Made by a program: the position numbers and the translations under genes. A stretch of DNA of 64,000 bases, from positions 558,001 to 622,000 of the forward strand of contig CANXME010002549.1 in the NCBI GenBank assembly GCA_948144175.1. Reading direction: 5' to 3'. This document shows, in pieces, positions 42,146-53,793 of the stretch (positions within the stretch are counted from its first letter, which is position 1; the number at the start of each line of letters is the position of its first letter). The notes beneath the pieces are model-generated. The model was given only the letters and a program-made list of their open reading frames with translations, was not told the origin of the DNA and did no database searches. Origin of the DNA: Closterium sp. NIES-65 (lineage: Eukaryota; Streptophyta; Zygnematophyceae; Desmidiales; Closteriaceae).

Positions 42146-45121
42146 TCCAACACTGCGGTGGACGGGGAAGGTTGGCAATGCTTCTGCGTTTGTGTCTAGG
42201 GATCTCGGGCTTTTGTCCGCGACTTGTCTGCAGACAAGCTGTCCACCCGTGTTGTTCCCTGCGTCTTCCTTGGCTTCCCCCCTGACGCGCCTGGTTGGCA
42301 GTTTTACCACCCCACCTCGCGCCGTATTCTGTCCTCCCAGAACGTCACGTTTGACGAGTCGGTCCCCTTCTACCTTCTCTTCCCCTACCGCACTGCCCTA
42401 CTCCCCCCTCCGCCGCTCTTCCTCACGCGAGGTGCTGCCTAGGTAGACCCCCTGCCTCCCCAGGGTCCTGCTCCCTCAGGTGTTTCCCAGGTAGACCGGG
42501 TCGAGCCTGTCGAGGTAGCTGTCGACTCTGGTCATGTGCGAGGTACTGAGCGTGTTGAGCCTGGTGGTGCTGGGTCTGGGCGTACTGAGAGTGGGGGTGC
42601 TCAGCCTGGGGGTGCGGAGACTGCGGGTGCGGAGACAGGGGGTGCTGAGCCTGGGGGTGCGGAGACTGCGGGTGCTGAGCTTGGGGGTGTAGAGACTGCA
42701 GGTGCTGCGCCTGGGGGTGCTGTCCCTGGGGGTGCTGAGTCTGGAGGTCCTGAGCCTGGGGGTGCTGCGCCTGGGGGCGCTCTCTCTTCCCAGCAGCTGC
42801 GTGAGTGGTACTCTCGGTACTGTCGCAGCTTCCGTCGTGCTGCTAAAGGTGGAGCTGAGGGCGCTGAGACTACTAGAGTTGGTGTTGCTGCTGACCCTGG
42901 GGTCCGCACTGGAGGTGCTGGAGCCACAGGTCCTGGAGGTTCTCTTACTGGCGGTACTTGAGCTGCTGGGACTGGGGGTGCTGCTGGAGCTGCTGGAGCT
43001 AGTCCTGGTGGAGGTGCTGCTGGTGCTACTGGGGGTCCTGGAGCTGCTGAGCCTAGGGGTGCTCCTGGTGCTGGAGCTGCTAGCGGTGCTGGAGCTGGCG
43101 GTACTGCTAGAGTAGGTGCTGCTGGAGCTACTGGAGCTAGAGCTGCTGGGGGTGTTGGCGCTGGAGGTGCTGCTGGCGCTGGTGCTTCTGAGGGTGCTAG
43201 AGTTGGCGCTGCCGGAGCTGGAGGTGCTGCTGGCACTGGTGCTGCCGCTGGGGATACTGGTGCTGTCCCTGATGGTTCTAGAGGCACTGCGCGGCCGCGA
43301 CCGTACTTCGTTCCGCTCCTTGAGCAAGTTCTTGGTCTCCCGCCTTCTGCTGGTTCTGCTCCTTCTTTTGATTGTCCACCGCCTGTCCAGTCGCAGTCAC
43401 AGTTACAGCCCGCCTCCCCACTGCTTGCTCCTTCTCCCTACACTGGTCCTACGGGAGGTCTTGCTGAGCGTCGTGCGCCTGCGTCTCGTCCTGCGTCGCC
43501 TATTCGTGTTGCACGCACTAGTCGTCGTGTTCCGCGTCAGCGTCCTTCTGCGGTCCTGGGCACGCATCAGATGGCACTGCGTCCTTCCACTGCTCCGCAG
43601 CGTGTCCCTTTGCCGTCTCCTCCAGAGTCCTCTCTTCTTGCTCTTGCTAACCCGGAGTTTGACTCTCTTCATGCTACCAGTCCTACTGTCACGCGTCTCC
43701 TGGCTACTATCATCACTGACCCTTCCTTTGAGTCCACTGCTGCGTCTGCCTTAGTTGCTGAGCTTCAGTTAGCGGCAGGGAGCTGACTACTTTCAGACCT
43801 TCTCTCCCACCCTGAAGATGACCACTCTTTGGGTGCTGCTGCACATAGCCGCTCAGTGCGACTACGAGCTTCACTCTCGTGACTTCAGCACAGCTTTCCT
43901 TCAGGGCAGCCTGCACGAGGAGATCTTCCTGCGCCGCCCACCTGGCTTCACTGGGTCGTTTCCTCTTGGTACCCAAAGGAGCCTCCGGCGGCCAGTCTAC
44001 GACTCTCCGCTAGGCGCCCCGTGAGTGGCACGACACACTGAGGACTACGCTTACGGCTCTTGGGTTTGCTCCCTCGACTGCCGACCCGTCGCTGTTTCTA
44101 CGCACCGACACTTCTCTGCCGCCGTTCTACATCCTCGTGTACGTCGACGACTTGGTCTTTGCCACAGCTGACACTGCTGGACTCGCCTACGTGAAGTCCG
44201 AGCTGCAGAAGAGACACACGTGCACAGACCTGGGTGAACTGTGCAGCTACCTTGGCTTGCAAATCACCCGGGACAGAGCACAGCGCACCATTACCCTGAC
44301 TCACTCACCCATGGTGCAGCAGGTCCTTCAGCGCTTTGACTTCACGTACTCCTCGCCTCAGGCCACTCCTCTGTCTACTCGCCACTCGCTCTCAGCTCTG
44401 CCTTCGGATGAGTCCGTAGAGCCGAGTGGCTCGTACCCTGAGCTTGTTGGCTGCCTCATGTACCTGATGACCTGCACACGACCTGACCTTGCATACCCTC
44501 TTAGCATCTTGGCACGCTATGTTGCTCCTGGGAGACACAGACCAGAGCACATGGCTGCAGCGAAGAGGGTGTTGCGCTACTTGTGCAGTACGTCAGGCAT
44601 GGGGCTAGTTCTTGGAGGGCGACGTCGAGTGGTCCTCACAAGTCACGCTAACGCTTTTTGGGCTGACGACCAGGCTACGCAGCGGTCGTCACAGGGTTAC
44701 ACCTTCAGCCTTGGCTCCGGCTCTATTTCGTGGCGGTCTACCCGCTCTTCTTCTGTTCTCGGCTCCAGTTGTGAGGCTGAGATCTACGCGGGGGCCATGG
44801 CTGCACAGGAGCTACGCTGGCTCACCTACCTGCTGACTGAACTAGGAGAGCTGCCTTGTTCTCCTCCAGTTCTGTACGTAGACAACAAGGCCATGCTGGC
44901 CTTGTGTCGAGAGCACAGACTGGAGCACAGAACGAAGCACATTGCTCTTCGGTACTTCCTTGCTCGTGAGCTGTAGCAGCGTGGTCAGCTGCGCCTTGCT
45001 TACGTGGCCTCTGAGGCCAACACTGCTGATATCTTTACCTAGGCACTTCCGCCTTGTGATCATCAGCGCTTTTGTACGATGCTAGGTCTTGTGCCTACTT
45101 GGCCTCACTTGCTCACTTCTT
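42146..45121 (+). pseudogene. Copia-J integrase end, linker, RT and RNase H (broken)
   Basis: 42146-42446 is the integrase C-terminus (FLGFPPDAPGWQFYHPTSRR) with a lost base near 42200. 42540-42790 is the GGAEP-type linker. 43290-43760 covers the region before RT. Near 43765 about 0.4 kb of the RT N-terminus is deleted. 43800-44400 has RT with YVDDLVFATADT at about 44138. 44640-45060 is RNase H (SCEAEIYAGAMAAQELRWLT, LYVDNKAMLALCREHRLEHR). TAG at 44974-44976 replaces a Gln, and a further TAG in the FTKALPP region near 45040 replaces Lys. Confidence 0.88.
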
Positions 45122-45325
45122 GACCTTGCTTGTACTGTGATCTATCTATACCTGCACTTGCTTGTTTACCTTTATATATGATCTTGCATGTGAACTGGCC
45201 TTGTGGCCTTGAACTTGTGCTCGGAATGTGTAGTGACGTTGTGATCCACCTTGAGCTTGCTTTGCTTTGCTTTGCTTCACTGGTCTTGTGACCCCTTGTT
45301 CTCCCCCACTTTGCCTATGGGGGTG

Positions 45326-45448
45326 TGTCAGACTGATATGATCTAGCCTGTGTAGACTGTAGCGGGTTAGATACTAAGGGGTACACAATTCTAGGGTTTC
45401 ACATTTGTATCACACTCATTCTTTAGTCAATCATTCCTCGTTCTTTCA
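45326..45448 (+). repeat. Copia-J 3' LTR
   Basis: 123 bp, TGTCAGACTGATATGATCTA to TTCTTTCA. Confidence 0.87.
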
Positions 45449-45904
45449 TAGAATTATCACTATTCTCCTCCATTTGGCGATTTACAGGAAGATTTGCGAC
45501 AAAAATAAATGAATTCTAGGCGCTGGTCATCTTACTGTGAGTCGAATCTACTGTAGAAATGACGAGCGTTCATTCCGTAGGTCGCGTAATTCTCCCTTAG
45601 TCAAAATTCGCGTCCGATCTCGGCCGTTGAGAAGAAATTCGATACGACGCTCCCAATTCCAACTTTTGTGGGCGAACTTCTCAGGGCCGTTGACATTGGA
45701 ATCGATCCAACGGTCGAAATTCCAACATTTTCGCCACTGGACCTGAGGAGTGTTCAAAAACCGGCTCCAGGGGGATGTTAAAATATAGCGCGGAACTGGT
45801 TTATGTACCCGAAATCGGCGCTTTCCGTCGTCGCCCCCGCGGTTTTAAAAGCTAGGTTTTAGCGGTCAAAAAACTTCGCGTGCACAAAGGCTCTGATTAC
45901 CAAG
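45449..45904 (-). other. Leader and primer-binding site of an older LTR element (Copia-H)
   Basis: About 440 bases without a gene, ending in GCTCTGATTACCA at 45890-45902. This is a primer-binding site complement with one extra T, two bases before a TGTGAGGATC LTR end. It contains short inverted matches around CCAATTCCAAC and GAAATTCCAAC. Confidence 0.6.
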
Positions 45905-45997
45905 TGTGAGGATCTAGGATCGAGCTCAGAAAAGAGAAAGTGAATTGAATTGAATGATCACCTGGGTACAACACGAGGCTATATATAGGCTCGACAC
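45905..45997 (-). repeat. Copia-H LTR, left part
   Basis: Begins TGTGAGGATCTAGGATCGAG next to the primer site and is interrupted by Copia-K after GACAC (45993-45997). It should continue from 53488. Confidence 0.62.
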
Positions 45998-46128
45998 TGA
46001 GAAGAATTGAACGAGAATGAATGACTATGAAGTGAAGTGAATACAAATAGGAAACCCTAATTGTGTTGTACCCCCTATGGGATACCCCACTATAGCCTAC
46101 AGAAACAAGTAAGCTATATGTTCTGACA
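45998..46128 (-). repeat. Copia-K 3' LTR
   Basis: 131 bp. The coding strand begins TGTCAGAACATATAGCTTAC and ends CAATTCTTCTCA; identical to the 5' LTR as far as I can compare. Confidence 0.95.
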
Positions 46129-46340
46129 CACCCCCATAGGCAAAGTGGGGGAGAACAAGGGGTCACAAGACCAGTCAAGCAAAGCAAAGCAAAGCTCAGG
46201 GTGGATCACAAAGTCACCACCCATTCCGAGCACAAGTTCAAAGGCCAGAAGGCCAGTTCACATGCAAGATCATATATAGAGATATACAAGAGTCAAGCAA
46301 GCAAGAGCAAGAGTATATATAGGCGAAGGTACAAGCAAGG
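46129..46340 (-). other. Copia-K 3' untranslated segment and primer tract
   Basis: CACCCCCATAG adjoins the LTR (CTATGGGGGTG on the coding strand). The rest shares blocks with the 3' ends of Copia-D, Copia-J and the TRIMs. Confidence 0.75.
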
Positions 46341-49300
46341 TCAAGAGGAGAGCAAGTGAGGCAAGACAGGCACAAGACCCAACTGCGTGCAACAACGCTG
46401 ATGATCACAAGGCGCAAGTGCCTTGGTGAAGACATCAGCAGTGTTGGCCTCAGAGGCCACGTACGCAAGTCGCAACTGTCCACGCTGCTGTAGCTCACGA
46501 GCAAGAAAGTAGCGGAGAGCAATGTGCTTCGTTCTGTGCTCCAGTCGCTGCTCTCGACACAAGGCCAGCATGGCCTTGTTGTCTACGTACAGGACTGGAG
46601 GAGAACGAGGCTGCTCTCCAAGGTCGGTCAGCAGGTAGGTGAGCCAGCGTAACTCCTGTACAGCCATAGCCCCAGCGTAGATCTCAGCCTCACAACTGGA
46701 GCCGAGAACAGAAGACGAGCGGGTAGCCCGCCACGAGACAGAGCCGGAACCAAGGCTGAAGGTGTAACCCTGTGACGACCGCTGCGTAGCCTGGTCGTCA
46801 GCCCAAGAAGCGTCTGCGTGCCCAGTGAGGACCACTGGACTGCGCCCTCCAAGCACTAGCCCCATGCCCGACGTACTGCACAAGTAGCGCAACACCCTCT
46901 TCGCTGCAGCCATGTGCTCTGGTCGGTGTCTCCCAGGAGCAACAAAGCGTGCGAGAATGCTAAGAGGGTATGCGAGGTCAGGTCGTGTGCAGGTCATCAG
47001 GTACATGAGGCAGCCAACAAGCTCTGCAAACAGGCCACTCGACTCTACGGACTCATCCGAAGGCAGAGCTGAGAGCGAGTGGCGAGTAGGCAGAGGAGTG
47101 GCCTGAGGCGAGGAGTACGTGAAGCCCAAGCGCTGAAGGACCTGCTGCACCATGTGTGACTGAGTCAGGGTAATGGTGCGGCGTGCTCTGTCCCGGGTGA
47201 TCTGCAAGCCAAGGTAGCTGCGCAGTTCACCCAGGTCAGTGCACGTGTGTCTCTTCTGCAGCTCGGACTTCACGTAGGCGAGTCCAGCAGTGTCAGCTGT
47301 GGCAAAGACCAAGTCGTCGACGTACACGAGGATGTAGAACGGCGGCAGAGAGGTGTCGGTGCGCAGAAACAGCGACGGGTCGGCAGTAGAAGGAGCAAAC
47401 CCAAGTGCCGCGAGCGTAGTCCTCAGTGTGTCGTGCCACTCACGTGGCGCCTGGCGGAGACCGTAGACTGGACGCCGGAGACTCCACTGGGTACCAGGAG
47501 GGAAAGACCCAGTGAAGCTAGGTGGGCGACGCAGCCAGATCTCCTCGTGCAGGCTGCCCTGCAAGAAAGCTGTGCTGAAGTCGAGAGAGTGCAGCTCGTA
47601 GTCACGGTGAGCAGCAACGTGCAGCAGAACCCGAAGAGTGGTCATCTTCGGGGTGGGGGAGAAGGTCTGAAATTAGTCAACCCCCTGCCGGTGACTGAAG
47701 CCACGAGCCACGTAACGCGCCTTGAAGACAGGCGGAGAACCCGGCGGCCGCTTCACCCTGAAAATCCACATGCCACTGACGATGTTCGCCCCAGGAGGGG
47801 GAACAGCGTCAACGTAGGTGCCTGTGGACTTCCAGGAAGCCATCTCTGCATCCATAGCTGCCTGCCACTGAGAGGAGTAGGGACCCTCTATCGCCTCCGC
47901 GTAAGAGCGCGGAGTCGGGATGTCTGGTGCATCCGGGTCTCCCTCAGGGGCTAGCAGTACAGACGCGAGACGAGGTGAAGCGGCGGCCAGACACTGGAAC
48001 TCCTCCTGCCTGTCCTCAAGGACGTCCATGCCAAGGGCACACTCACCCCCGACGGACGGAGGACAGGCGGACTCAGACTCAGTGACAAGACGAGCAGCGT
48101 AGTCTAGACGACAGCGCGCAGCAAAGTCGACAAGCTCAGTGACAAGGGAAGACGCAGCAGACGACTCGAAGGAAGGGTCAGTGACAGCAGTAGCAAGGAG
48201 ACGCGTGACAGTAGGACTGGCAGCACGAAGAGAGTCCGACTCCGGGTCGGCAAGAGCAGGAAGAGAGGAAGCAGGAGGAGAAGGCAAAGGGGCACGCAGA
48301 GGAGCAGTGGACGGACGCAGGGACATCCGGTGTGTGCCAGGGACAGGAGGAGGACGCTGACGCGACCCGCGACCACTAGCGCGCTCAGTACAAACAGGCG
48401 ACACAGGACGAGACGCAGGCTCACGACGCTCAGTAAGACCTCCAGTCGGACCAGCGTAGGGAGAAGGAGCAGGCAAAGGGGAGGCAGGCTGGAGCTGTGG
48501 CTGTGACCGGACAGGCTGCGGACCCTCTAAGGGAGGAGGAGGAGGTGTAAGACCAAGAACCTGCTGCAGGAGTGGAACGAAGTACGGTCGGGGCCGCGCG
48601 GCGACGCTAGAAACAGCAGGAACAGCACCAGCAGCCCCGGCAGGAGCACCCACTCCAGCAGCACCTCCAGCAGCACCACCAGAAGCTCCACAACCTCCAG
48701 CAGCAGCACCAGGAGCACTGTCAGTCGGACCGCCAACGGCAGGCTCAGCGCCAACACCCTCAGCAGTACCAGCTCCAGGAGAACTCTCAGACCCAGCAGC
48801 TCCAGCACCCACAGGACGAGCACCGGCGGGACGCACGGCAGCAGTACCCTCTGCAGCCGAAGAACCACCAGCACCAGCAGCACGCCTCCAGCGCCTGGCA
48901 AACCACTCACGCAGCTCCTGTGGGGAGAGTGGCTCCCGGCGAGACGAAGCACCCCCAGGCACAGCACCCCCAGGCTCAGCACCCCCAGGCCCAGCACCCC
49001 TAAGCACAGCACCCCCAGGCACAGCACCCCCAGGCTCGGCACCTCCAGGCTCAGCACCCCCAGGCCCAGCACCCCTAGGCACAGCACCCCCAGGCACAGC
49101 ACCCCCAGGCTCGGCACCTCCAGGCTCAGCACCCCCAGGCACAGCACCCCCAGGCTCAGCACCCCCAGGCTCAGCACCCCCAGACTCCGCACCCCCAGGC
49201 TCAGCTCCCGCAGCAGCACCAGAGTCACCAGTGACCTCGACAGGCTCGACCGCGTCTACCTGGGACACACCTGAAGGGGCAGGACCCTGAGGGGGGAGGG

Positions 49301-52300
49301 GGACTACCGGGGGGGGACCTGGTACCAAGAAGAGCGGGGGTGGGGGGAGGGACAGAGTGCGGTAGGGGAAGAGGCGGTAGTAGGGTACCGACTCGTCGAA
49401 CGTGACGTCCTGGGAGGACAGAACACGTCGAGAGGTGGGGTGGTAAAACTGCCACCCAGGAGCGTCGGGGGGGAACCCCAGGAAGACGCAGGGAGAAGCA
49501 CGAGGGGACAGCTTGTCCGCAGACAGGTCGCGAACAAACGCCCGAGATCCCCAGACCCGGAACGCCGACGCATCGCCAACCTTCCCCGTCCACAGCAGGG
49601 CTGGGGAGGTCTCCGGTCGAGAGACCCTGGGGTGGAGGTTGATCTGGTGCGCAGCGTACCTGACCGCAAACGGCTACAGAAAATGGGGAGCAGCCGCATG
49701 CATCATGGACGTACGAGCGACGTCCATGACCATGCCAATGCGGCGCTCAGCAATCCCATTCTGCTTTGGTGAGTCCGGAAGCGTGAAGGTCTGACGGATG
49801 CCTCGCGCACGACAGTAGGCACTCAGGAGGCCAGAGGAGAACTCTCCGCCTCTGTCCGAGTGCAGACGCAAAACAGGGAAGTCAGAGCCAAAGCTCCTCC
49901 GAAGCTGGAGACGAGCTGCGCGGATCCAGTCGATCAACACCTCAGTGACCTCACCCTTGCTGCGCAAGGGGAAGACTGTGGTGTAACGCGAGTAGTCGTC
50001 AACCACCAGCAGGAAGTAGCGCTCCTGGCCCTGTCCACGGACGCGGGCTGGGCCCCACACGTCCATGTGAAGCGTCTGCAACGGGGCCTCTGTCGGAGGA
50101 AACTGGGAGGAGTGAGGGGCAGCACGCTGGCGCCCCTCGACACAGGGGACACAGGTAGGGCCAGGGCCCGGAGGAAGGGGAGGGAGAGACCGGGGAAGAC
50201 CAGACAAAAGGACTCGCGAGGCCATGCCTCTGAGCCGAAGCAGAGAGGGGTGGCCAAGGCGGTGGTGCCAGAGGAGGGTCTCGTGAGACAGACGACGACA
50301 CGAGCAGGGGGCAGACTCAGGACCAGACCTGGACGCTGCAGCAAACACCTGACCAGACGAGAGGACCCTACCAGACTCAGCACCTGGAGGAGAAGCAGTG
50401 GTCAGTGTGTACAGGCTCGACCCTGGCCGACGTGTAAACGTAGCCAGGTGGCGACCTGTATCCGCCTCCGTGCAGTGGGTCACCCGCTGACGAGCAGGGG
50501 TGAACTGGTGGACACCCGCATCCTGGAGGTCAGCACCACTCACCAAGTTAGTCGAGAACGAGGGGAGGTAGAGACCAGTCAGGGTGCCAGAGGGGGCCGC
50601 CGGACACGGGAGGACAGTGGAGAAGCGAGACAGGACAGGCCCCCCAGAGGGGTCAGCCAGGGACACCGCAACCGGCCGACTCAGCGGCGTGAGAGTGGTG
50701 CGGTCCCTAAAGAAGGAGCGAGACGCTCCAGAGTCAAGGGTGAAGGTGTGAGAGGCCGAAGCCGACACAGTACCTGAGAGGGCAGACTCACCAGCACCTG
50801 AGAGCACAGACGCACTGGCACCTAGAGCAGCAGCCTCACCAGTACCTGACGCGGCAGTACCAATGCCCGGGTCGGGCGGGAAACACCGGTAACAGTCATC
50901 CTCATCACTACCAGTCACAGCATACATAGCAGAGAGAATAGCATCAAAATCAAGATCATAAATAGCTACACCAGCCCTAGACAGCTCTCCCTAGCGGGGG
51001 ATCTCAGCGGCCTCCGGAAACTGCTGACGCCAGGCGTCGGTCAGGCGGCCAAAGCAGCGGCGGGCTGTGTGGGCGCCTCCACACCTCTCCCCTGCACGGT
51101 CACCGGTGCGAAGAACGTAGGGGCAGGGACCAAGCGCACCACCACGCTGACGCTGCAAGTACCACTCACGGAGCTGCTGAGGGCCGGGGACGGTGCGAGA
51201 GCGGTGCTGCTGCTGTGGCTGCTGCTGCGGCTGCTGCTGCTGCTGCTGGCGCTGACCACCCCCAGAGCTGCTCCGCTGGGACGAGCCACCCCGACCCCCG
51301 CCTCCACCGCCACCCCCGCCTCCACCGCCACCCCCGTCTCCACCGCCACCTCCCCCACCAGAATCGTCGCTCCCACCGCTCCCACCGCCTCCTCCGCTAC
51401 CACCTCCGCCGCCACCTCCGCCTCCCCCGCCACCACCAGTACCTCCACTCCCGCCACCACTCCCACCGCCACCCCCACTCCCCCCGCCACCCCCACCGCC
51501 TCCTCCACCGCCCCCTCTAGCTCCACCCGCTCCCTTGCCCCCTTTGCCCTTGCCAGAGCGGCGTCTGCCGCTGGGGGCAGACGCCGCGCCGACCGACTCA
51601 AAACCAGTGAGGTCGGCCGCAGCGGCAGAGGCGACAGAGGGCAGCAGGGGGGAAGGACCACACCCCTCAAAGATGGGGGTGCGAGGGTCACCTCGAGAGG
51701 CCCCTACAGCGACAATACTCTTCTCAGCCGCTAGCAGGGACTCCTCAAGGAGGTCGACAGTGAGAGTGGTGGGACAGACAGAGAGAAACTGGTCCCTAAC
51801 GACACGAAGGGACTCAGGGAGACGGGTGACGAGAAAGTAGAGAGTGATGTACATGGGAGGAGGGTTCGCAGCGCGGAACTCAGCAGGAAGGGCAGCGCGG
51901 TAGCGGGTGTCACTAGCACGGAGGTGGGTAACGAGGTCAGCAACAGTGGGAAAGGAGGCGAGGTCAGGGAAGAGAAACGGTAGCATGAGGCGGCTAAGGG
52001 TAGCGGAGGAAGGGGAGGAGTAGCGTGCAACTACAGCGTCGTACAAGGCCTGAGCGGTCTTGCACTGACTAAAGTGGGCACGCTCAGAGGAAGGGAGGTG
52101 GCGACGCACAGCAAGACGTGCAGCAGCATCGCGGGTCGCCCACTTGGAGCGAACGGCAGAGTCAGCATCAGCAGGTGGGGCAGGGACAGCGCCAGAGACA
52201 AAGTCAAAGAGAGAGACCTCATCTACCGCATCACACAGTAAGTACAGCTGCAGGTCTTCAATCCAGACGGCAAAGTCAATGGCCCTCTCCTCAGCGTCAA

Positions 52301-52484
52301 AAGTAAGAACATTGGGGGTGGCCATGGCAGCAGCTGAAAGTCTCACCGGGCTGGGAGAGTCGGGTAGGTCAGCAGCAGAGGAACACAGCTCAGGAACAGC
52401 GGCACGGCTCGGGCGGCTCGGGTTGCTGGGGCGGCGCGGGCGGCTCGGGCGGCTCGGGCGGCTCGGGCGGCTCGGGCGGCTCAA
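46341..52484 (-). pseudogene. Copia-K gag-pol, one frame of about 2,048 codons with three nonsense codons
   Basis: All blocks lie in one minus-strand frame from 52484 to the TGA at 46341-46343. Gag starts at MATPNVLTFDAEERAIDFAV (ATG at 52325), with an open Ser/Arg/Pro-repeat extension upstream to 52484. There is a Gly-rich run, a Cys/His cluster (CPYVLRTGDRAGERCGGAH), and protease DSGAS near 50730. Integrase follows (HHRLGHPS near 50260; catalytic Asp-Asp-Glu near 50065, 49862 and 49752), then the GGAEP linker (48955-49210). RT has YVDD at about 47318-47329, and RNase H lies near 46820-46570. Stops are TAG 50991-50993 (for Trp), TAG 49674-49676 (for Trp) and TAA 47673-47675 (for Tyr). It is longer than usual copia polyproteins because of the linkers. 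Confidence 0.93.
48950..49215 (-). repeat. Copia-K linker: 15-bp [10 protein letters not shown] repeat
   Basis: About 17 units on the plus strand of CACCCCCAGGCTCAG and CACCCCCAGGCACAG. A block of several units (ending AGCACCCCTAGGCACAG) is itself duplicated at about 49000-49090. Confidence 0.85.
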
Positions 52485-53275
52485 GCGGCTCGGGTTGCCG
52501 GGGCGGCGCGGTCGGCTCGGGCGGCTCGGGCGGCTCGGGCGGCTCGGGCGGCTCGGGCGGCTCGGGTTGCTGGGGCGGCGCGGGCGGCTCGGGCGGCTCG
52601 GGCTGCTCGGCTGTACGGGCGGCTCGTGCGGCGCTGGTGTCGCGACTGGCGGCTCGCTGGCAGCTCGCGGGCGGCTGCACAGGCGGCTCAGGGACGGCGG
52701 CGCGGGCGGCTCAGGGAGCTCACGGGCGGCTGCGACGGGCGGCTCGCGGGCGTCGGGCGCTAGGGCGTTGGGGCGACGACGGGCGGCGCTTAGGCGTTCG
52801 GGCGGGCGGCCGTAAGGGCGAAAGAGCGGTCGGCGCTCGGGCGCTAGGGCGGGCGGCCGGCCGTCAGGGCGCTAGGGCGGGCGGCCGTCAGGGCGCTAGG
52901 GCGGGCTGCGTGCGGGCGCTAGGGCGGGCGGCCGTCAGGGCGCTAGGGCGAGTGGCGCGCGGGCGCTAGGGCGGGCGGCCGTCAGGGCGCTAGGGCGAGC
53001 GGCGCTCGGGCGCTAGGGCGGGCGGCCGTCAGGGCTCTAGGGCGGGCGGCGCTCGGGCGCTAGGGCGGGCGGCGCTCGGGCGCTAGGGCGGGCGTCGCTC
53101 GGGCGCTAGGGCGGGCGGCTCTCGGGCGCTGGGGCGGGCGGCCGTCAGGGCGCTAGGGCGGGCGGCCGTCAGGGCGCTAGGGCGGTCGGTGCTCGGGCGC
53201 TAGGGCGGGCGGCCGTCAGAGGAGGGAGCGGCGGGAGCGCGACGGTAGGGGCGACACGCAGGGTCGCTAAAAAAA
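52385..53275 (-). repeat. Copia-K leader: GC-rich tandem repeats
   Basis: CGGCTCGGG 9-bp units (52400-52620), in coding frame Pro-Glu-Pro or Pro-Ser-Arg, then about twenty units of GGGCGCTAGGGCGGGCGGCC-type sequence (52750-53215). Confidence 0.85.
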
Positions 53276-53284
53276 AAAAGAACG

Positions 53285-53351
53285 CGCGCCTCGGGGCGCG
53301 CTTCGGTGGGCCCTAGGAACAGTCCCTAGGAGGGGACCTGCTCTGATACCA
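53285..53351 (-). promoter_or_regulatory. Copia-K primer-binding site with two adjacent hairpins
   Basis: Primer site complement GCTCTGATACCA at 53340-53351; stem GTCCC/GGGAC at 53322-53337; a second stem GCGCGCC/GGCGCGC at about 53285-53302. The latter hairpin is shared base for base with Copia-M (60261-60278). Confidence 0.8.
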
Positions 53352-53482
53352 TGAGAAGAATTGAACGAGAATGAATGACTATGAAGTGAAGTGAATACAA
53401 ATAGGAAACCCTAATTGTGTTGTACCCCCTATGGGATACCCCACTATAGCCTACAGAAACAAGTAAGCTATATGTTCTGACA
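53352..53482 (-). repeat. Copia-K 5' LTR
   Basis: 131 bp, identical to 45998-46128; followed by target duplication GACAC. Confidence 0.95.
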
Positions 53483-53487
53483 GACAC

Positions 53488-53793
53488 AAGGCCCAGTAAC
53501 CAGGTGTTACGCGAAGGTTCCGCGGGTCGCGAAGCGTCCCGAACAGATCCTTCCCAAATTCAGAAGAAGGCAATTCGGTGGCAACCGAAAAGCCAGAATT
53601 CGGTGCCCGCAACCTAGCTCGGTGCTATAACTAAAATAAAAGATAGGAAAGCACCTAGCCTAGGAAATCAAGCAATTCATGCATGCATATAATTATCCTA
53701 TGCTAGAAATAGATGATAAAGTAATTGCAAGCAAGCATAGCTGGCATAAGCCGTCGTGCTCTCACAGCTTGGCTCCCAGTAGCAAAACGAGAA
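53488..53793. other. Continuation of the Copia-H LTR and unassigned DNA
   Basis: Follows directly on the GACAC target duplication, so it is the right-hand part of the Copia-H LTR for an unknown distance. AT-richer around 53630-53720. No gene is seen. Confidence 0.5.

Larger units (their letters stand above)
42146..45448 (+). mobile_element. Copia-J: 5'-truncated plus-strand Ty1/copia element
   Basis: It begins inside the integrase (RWTGKVGNASAF) and runs through linker, RT and RNase H to a 3' LTR at 45326-45448, preceded by CTATGGGGGTG. The left part is missing at the Copia-I boundary. Its LTR is nearly the same as that of Copia-B. Confidence 0.9.
45998..53482 (-). mobile_element. Copia-K: complete, recently inserted Ty1/copia element
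   Basis: 7,485 bp, minus strand. The two 131-bp LTRs (45998-46128 and 53352-53482) appear identical base for base. Target duplication GACAC at 45993-45997 and 53483-53487. The canonical primer-binding site is at 53340-53351 with a hairpin at 53322-53337, and the G-rich primer tract is at 46129-46138. One continuous reading frame holds gag to RNase H but with three stop codons. It is inserted in the Copia-H LTR. Confidence 0.96.

Noticed and set aside
46341..52484. Programmed stop-codon readthrough in the copia gag-pol
   Set aside because: The stop positions of Copia-K are not shared by other copies, which read Trp or Tyr there, so these are mutations rather than a conserved recoding signal.
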